Shown: positions 59,271 to 64,000 of the stretch, piece after piece
How the letters are laid out: every line of letters starts with the position of its first letter
Numbering within the stretch: the stretch's first letter is position 1
NCBI RefSeq assembly: GCF_051014685.1
Contig: NW_027479446.1
Location: 59,186-123,185, forward strand
Origin: Ptiloglossa arizonensis
Lineage: Eukaryota > Arthropoda > Insecta > Hymenoptera > Colletidae
DNA length: 64,000 nucleotides
Direction: 5' to 3'
The notes under the pieces: generated by a model
Told to the model about the DNA's origin: nothing
The model's database searches: none
The model's input: the letters and a program-made list of their open reading frames with translations, nothing else
Program-made: the position numbers and the translations under genes

Positions 59271-62200
59271 CTTGAGAAACCATCAAAATTTTCGCAAGTC
59301 TGATACTCGTAACAAATAACTACAAAGCCCTAGGGGAAAAATACACATTCATTTGTAATCGGGCGGGTTTCTACTTTCAGATGCAACAGTGATTTCTCGA
59401 GCTCGTCACTCCGTTCGCGAGATATGGGAGTTTGAAGTTAAGGAATGGATGAGAAACCATCAAAATTTTCGCAAGTCTGATACTCGAAACCAATAACTGG
59501 AATGGCCTAGGGGAAAAGTACACACACCATTGTAATGGGGCGAGTTTCTACTTTCAGATGCAAGGGGAATTCCTCGAGTTCGTCAATCCGTTCGCGAGAT
59601 ATGGGAGTTTGAAGTTAAGGAATGGTTGAGAAACCATCAAAATTTTCGCAGTTCTGATGCTAGAAACGAATAACTGTAATGACCTAGGGGAAAAGTACAC
59701 ACACCATTGTAATCGGTCGACTTTCTGCTTTCAGATGCAACAGGAAATAATCGAGTTCGTCAATCCGTTCGCGAGATATGGGAGTTTGAAGTTTAGGAAT
59801 GCTTGAGAAACCATCAAAATTTTCGCAAGTCTGATACTCGTAACAAATAACTACAAAGCCCTAGGGGAAAAATACACATTCATTTGTAATCGGGCGGGTT
59901 TCTACTTTCAGATGCAACAGTAATTTCTCGAGCTCGTCACTCCGTTCGCGAGATATGGGAGTTTGAAGTTAAGGAATGGTTGAGAAACCATCAAAATTTT
60001 CGCAAGTCTGATACTCGAAACCAATAACTGGAATGGCCTAGGGGAAAAGTACACACACCATTGTAATGGGGCGAGTTTCTACTTTCAGATGCAACAGGAA
60101 TTTCTCGAGTCCGTCAATCCGTTCGCGAGATATGGGAGTTTGAAGTTAAGGAATGGTTGAGAAACCATCAAAATTTTCGCAGTTCTGATGCTAGAAACGA
60201 ATAACTGGATTGACCTAGGGGAAAAGTACACACACCATTGTAATCGGTCGACTTTCTGCTTTCAGATGCAACAGGAATTTCTCGAGTCCGTCAATCCGTT
60301 CGCGAGATATGGGAGTTTGAAGTTAAGGAATGGTTGAGAAACCATCAAAATTTTCGCAATTCTGATGCTAGAAACGAATAACTGGAATCGCCTACGGGAA
60401 AAGTACACACACCATTGTAATGGCGCGAGTTTCTACTTTCAGATGCAAAGGGAATTCCTCGAGTTCGTCAGTCCGTTCGCGAGATATGGGAGTTCGAAGT
60501 TAAGGAATGGTTGAGATACCATCAAAATTTTCGCAAGTCTGATACTCGAAACCAATAACTACTATGGCCTAGGGCAAAAATACACATACCTTTGTAATCG
60601 GGCGAGTTTCTACTTTCAAATACAACAGGAATTTGTCGAATTCGTCAATCCGTTCGCGAGATATGGGAGTTTGAAGTTAAAGAATGGTCGAGAAACCATC
60701 AAAATTTTCGCAAGTCTGATACTCGAAACCAATAACTGGAATGGCCTAGGGGAAAAGTACACACACCATTGTAATGGGGCGAGTTTCTACTTTCAGATGC
60801 AAGGGGAATTCCTCGAGTTCGTCAATCCGTTCGCGAGATATGGGAGATTGAATTTTAGGAATGCTTGAGAAACCATCAAAATTTTCGCAAGTCTGATACT
60901 CGTAACAAATAACTACAAAGCCCTAGGGGAAAAGTACACACACCATTGTAATGGGGCGAGTTTCTACTTTCAGATGCAACAGGAATTTCCCGAGTTTGTC
61001 AATCCGTTCGCGAGTTATGGGAGTTTGAAGTTAAGGAATGCTTGAGAAACCATCAAAATTTTCGCAAGTGTGTTACTCGAAACCAATAACTGGAATGGCC
61101 TAGGGGAAAAGTACACACACCATTGTAATGGGGCGAGTTTCTGCTTTCAGATGCAAGGGGAATTCCTCGAGTTCGTCAATCCGTTCGAGAGATATGGGAG
61201 TTTGAAGTTAAGGAATGGTTGAGAAACCATCAAAATTTTCGCAATTCTGATGCTAGAAACGAATAACTGGAATGACCTAGGGGAAAAGTACACACACCAT
61301 TGTAATCGGCCGACTTTCTGCTTTCAGATGCAACAGAAAATAATCGAGTTCGTCAATCCGTTCGCGAGATATGGGAGTTTGAAGTTTAGGAATGCTTGAG
61401 AAACCATCAAAATTTTCGCAAGTGTGTTACTCGAAACCAATAACTGGAATGGCCTAGGGGAAAAGTACACACTCCATTGTAATGGGGCGAGTTTCCACTT
61501 TCAGATGCAAGGGGAATTCCTCGAGTTCGTCAATCCGTTCGCGAGATATGGGAGTTTGAAGTTAAGGAATGGTTGAGAAACCATCAAAATTTTCGCAAGT
61601 CTGATGCTAGAAACGTTTAACTGGAATGACCTAGGGGAAAAGTACACACACCATTGTAATCGGTCGACTTTCTGCTTTCAGATGCAACAGGAATTTCTCG
61701 AGTCCGTCAATCCGTTCGCGAGATATGGGAGTTTGAAGTTAAGGAATGGTTGAGAAACCATCAAAATTTTCGCAAGTCTGATACTCGAAACCAATAACTA
61801 CTATGGCCTAGGGCAAAAATACACATACCTTTGTAATCGGGCGAGTTTCTACTTTCAGATGCAACAGTAATTTCTCGAGCTCGTCAATTCGTTCGCGAGA
61901 TATGGGAGTTTGAAGTTAAGGAATGGTTGAGAAACCATCAAAATTTTCGCAAGTCTGATACTCGAAACCAATAACTGGAATGGCCTAGGGGAAAAGTACA
62001 CACACCATTGTAATGGGGCGAGTTTCTACTTTCAGATGCAACAGGAATTTCCCGAGTTTGTGAATCCGTTCGCGAGATATGGGAGTTTGAAGTTAAGGAA
62101 TGGTTGAGAAACCATCAAAATTTTCGCAAGTGTATTACTCGAAACCAATAACTGGAATGGCCTAGGGGAAAAGTACACACACCATTGTAATGGGACGAGT

Positions 62201-64000
62201 TTCTACTTTCAGATGCAAGGGGAATTCCTCGAGTTCGTCAATCCGTTCGCGAGATATGGGAGTTTGAAGTTTAGGAATGGTTGAGAAACCATCAAAATTT
62301 TCGAAAGAGTGATACTCGAAACCAATAACTGGAATGGCCTAGGGGAAAAGTGCACACACCATTGTAATGGAGCGAGTTTATACTTTCAGATGCAACAGGA
62401 ATTCCTCGAGTTCGTCAATCCGTTCGCGAGATATGGGAGTTTGAAGTTAAGGAATGGTTGAGCGACCATCAAAATTTTCGCAAGTCTGATACTCGAAACC
62501 AATAACTACTATGGCCTGGGGGAAAAATACACATACCTTTGCAATCGGGCGAGTTTCTACTTTCAGATGCAATAGGAATTTCTCGAGTTCGTCAATCCGT
62601 TCGCGAGATATGGGAGTTTGAAGTTAAGGAATGGTTGAGAAACCATCAAAATTTTCGCAATTCTGATGCTAGAAACGAATAACTGGAATGACCTAGGGGA
62701 AAAGTACACACACCATTGTAATCGGTCGACTTTCTGCTTTCAGATGCAACAGGAAATAATCGAGTTCGTCAATCCGTTCGCGAGACATGGGAGTTTGAAG
62801 TTTAGGAATGCTTGAGAAACCATCAAAATTTTCGCAAGTGTGTTACTCGAAACCAATAACTGGAATGGGCTAGGGGAAAAGTACACACACCATTGTAATG
62901 GGGCGAGTTTCTACTTTCAGATGCAAGGGGAATTCCTCGAGTTCGTCAATCTGTTCGCGAGATATGGGAGTTTGAAGTTAAGGAATGGTTGAGAAACCAT
63001 CAAAATTTTCGCAAGTCTGATACTCGAAACCAATAACTACTATGGCCTAGGGCAAAAATACACATACCTTTGTAATCGGGCGAGTTTCTACTTTCAGATG
63101 CAACAGTAATTTCTCGCGCTCGTCAATTCGTTCGCGAGATATGGCAGTTTGAAGTTAAGGAATGGTTGAGAAACCATCAAACTTTTCGCAAGTCTGATAC
63201 TCGAAATCAATAACTGGAATGGCCTAGGGGAAAAGTACACACACCATTGTAATGGGGCGAGTTTCTACTTTCAGATGCAACAGGAATTTCCCGAGTTTGT
63301 CAATCCGTTCGCGAGATATGGGAGTTTGAAGTTAAGGAATGGTTGAGAAACCATCAAAATTTTCGCAAGTGTGTTACTCGAAAACAATAACTGGAATGGC
63401 CTAGGGGAAAAGTACACACACCATTGTAATGGGGAGAGTTTCTACTTTCAGGTGCAAGGGGAATTCCTCGAGTTCGTCAATCCGTTCGCGAGATATGGGA
63501 GTTTGAAGTTAAGGAATGGTTGAGAAACCATCAAAATTTTCGCAAGTCTGATACTCGAAACCAATAACTACTATGGCCTAGGGCAAAAATACACATACCT
63601 TTGTAATCGGGCGAGTTTCTACTTTCAGATACAACAGGAATTTGTCGAATTCGTCAATCCGTTCGCGAGATATGGGAGTTTGAAGTTAAAGAATGGTTGA
63701 GAAACCATCAAAATTTTCGAAAGTGTGATACTCGAAACCAATAACTGGAATGGCCTAGGGGAAAAGTACACACACCATAGTAATGGGGCGAGTTTCTACT
63801 TTCAGATGCAACAGGAATTCCTCGAGTTCGTCAATCCGTTCGCGAGATATGGGAGTTCGAAGTTAAGGAATGGTTGAGAGACCATCACAATTTTCGCAAG
63901 TCTGATACTCGAAACCAATAACTACTATGGCCTGGGGGAAAAATACACATACCTTTCCAATCGGGCGAGTTTCTACTTTCAGATGCAACAGGAATTTCTC

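Larger units (their letters stand above)
19143..64000 (+). repeat. 177-bp satellite array (about 253 monomers)
   Basis: Head-to-tail monomers with GATATGGGAG landmarks 177 bp apart (for example 19,254 and 19,431), continuing past the right window edge with no insertion of other sequence. Landmarks in order: GTTCGCGAGATATGGGAG, GAAGTTAAGGAATGGTTGAG, AAACCATCAAAATTTTCGCA, then GTCTGATACTCGAAACC or TTCTGATGCTAGAAACG, AATAACT, CCTAGGGG, TACACACACC, TTTCAGATGCAACAGGAA, TCTCGAGTTCGTCAATCCG. Several monomer classes differ at fixed positions. Monomers carry about ten CpGs and usually a CTCGAG site. The length suits one nucleosome plus linker, as in many centromeric satellites. All ORFs in it are by-products: the 59-codon frame is stopped once per monomer. 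Confidence 0.98.

Noticed and set aside
19143..64000. CRISPR array (regularly spaced repeats)
   Set aside because: Whole 177-bp monomers are tandem with no unique spacers, and there are no cas genes; this is a eukaryotic satellite.

Overview
This window is eukaryotic repeat DNA and I find no protein-coding gene in it that I would defend. It has three blocks. Two unrelated satellite arrays lie on either side of a large palindromic (inverted-repeat) block: a pyrimidine-rich 20-bp satellite (1-10,056), a nested palindrome of about 8.5 kb (10,610-19,070) with a short AT-rich flank on each side, and a 177-bp satellite (19,143 to the window end, about 253 monomers). Nothing looks bacterial or viral: there are no operons, no tRNA or rRNA genes and no CRISPR. 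The organism cannot be named from sequence alone. CpG is plentiful in both satellites (about ten per 177-bp monomer), which argues against a heavily CpG-methylated germline and fits an invertebrate, most plausibly an insect. That is inference. The setting looks like pericentromeric or centromeric heterochromatin.

Left array (1-10,056): the unit CGTTTCTCCGTTTCTTTCTT is an 8-mer plus a 12-mer, each starting with CG. The array shows nested segmental duplications and ends in a pure 8-bp block (9,821-10,056). It is almost free of stop codons in every frame, so very long ORFs (up to about 3,260 codons) arise for compositional reasons only.

Central block (10,057-19,142): the outer arms (10,610 to about 11,860, and about 17,400-19,070) are diverged inverted copies. 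Each carries a TATA-box/initiator pair pointing outward, toward the neighbouring satellite, followed by a GC-rich hairpin and, on the right arm, a textbook set of intron signals. The inner part is built from direct and inverted copies of a 520-545-bp AT-rich unit around a smaller palindrome (14,085-15,321). The arms differ by substitutions, indels and a 538-bp tandem duplication on the right only, so this is not a read-folding artefact. Whether it is a foldback-type transposon or a chromosomal palindrome is unresolved.

Right array (19,143-64,000): 177-bp monomers, more diverged and less ordered in the first 4 kb. Farther in they are organised into nested duplications of 2, 5, 8, 11, 12, about 20 and about 25 monomers. 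Each monomer carries a motif one base away from the CENP-B box core consensus, followed by a 16-bp perfect dyad and an A4T4 tract. Together the layout suggests a boundary between two satellites, with a palindromic element whose divergent outward promoters could transcribe both arrays. That combined reading is a hypothesis; the sequence elements themselves are visible.
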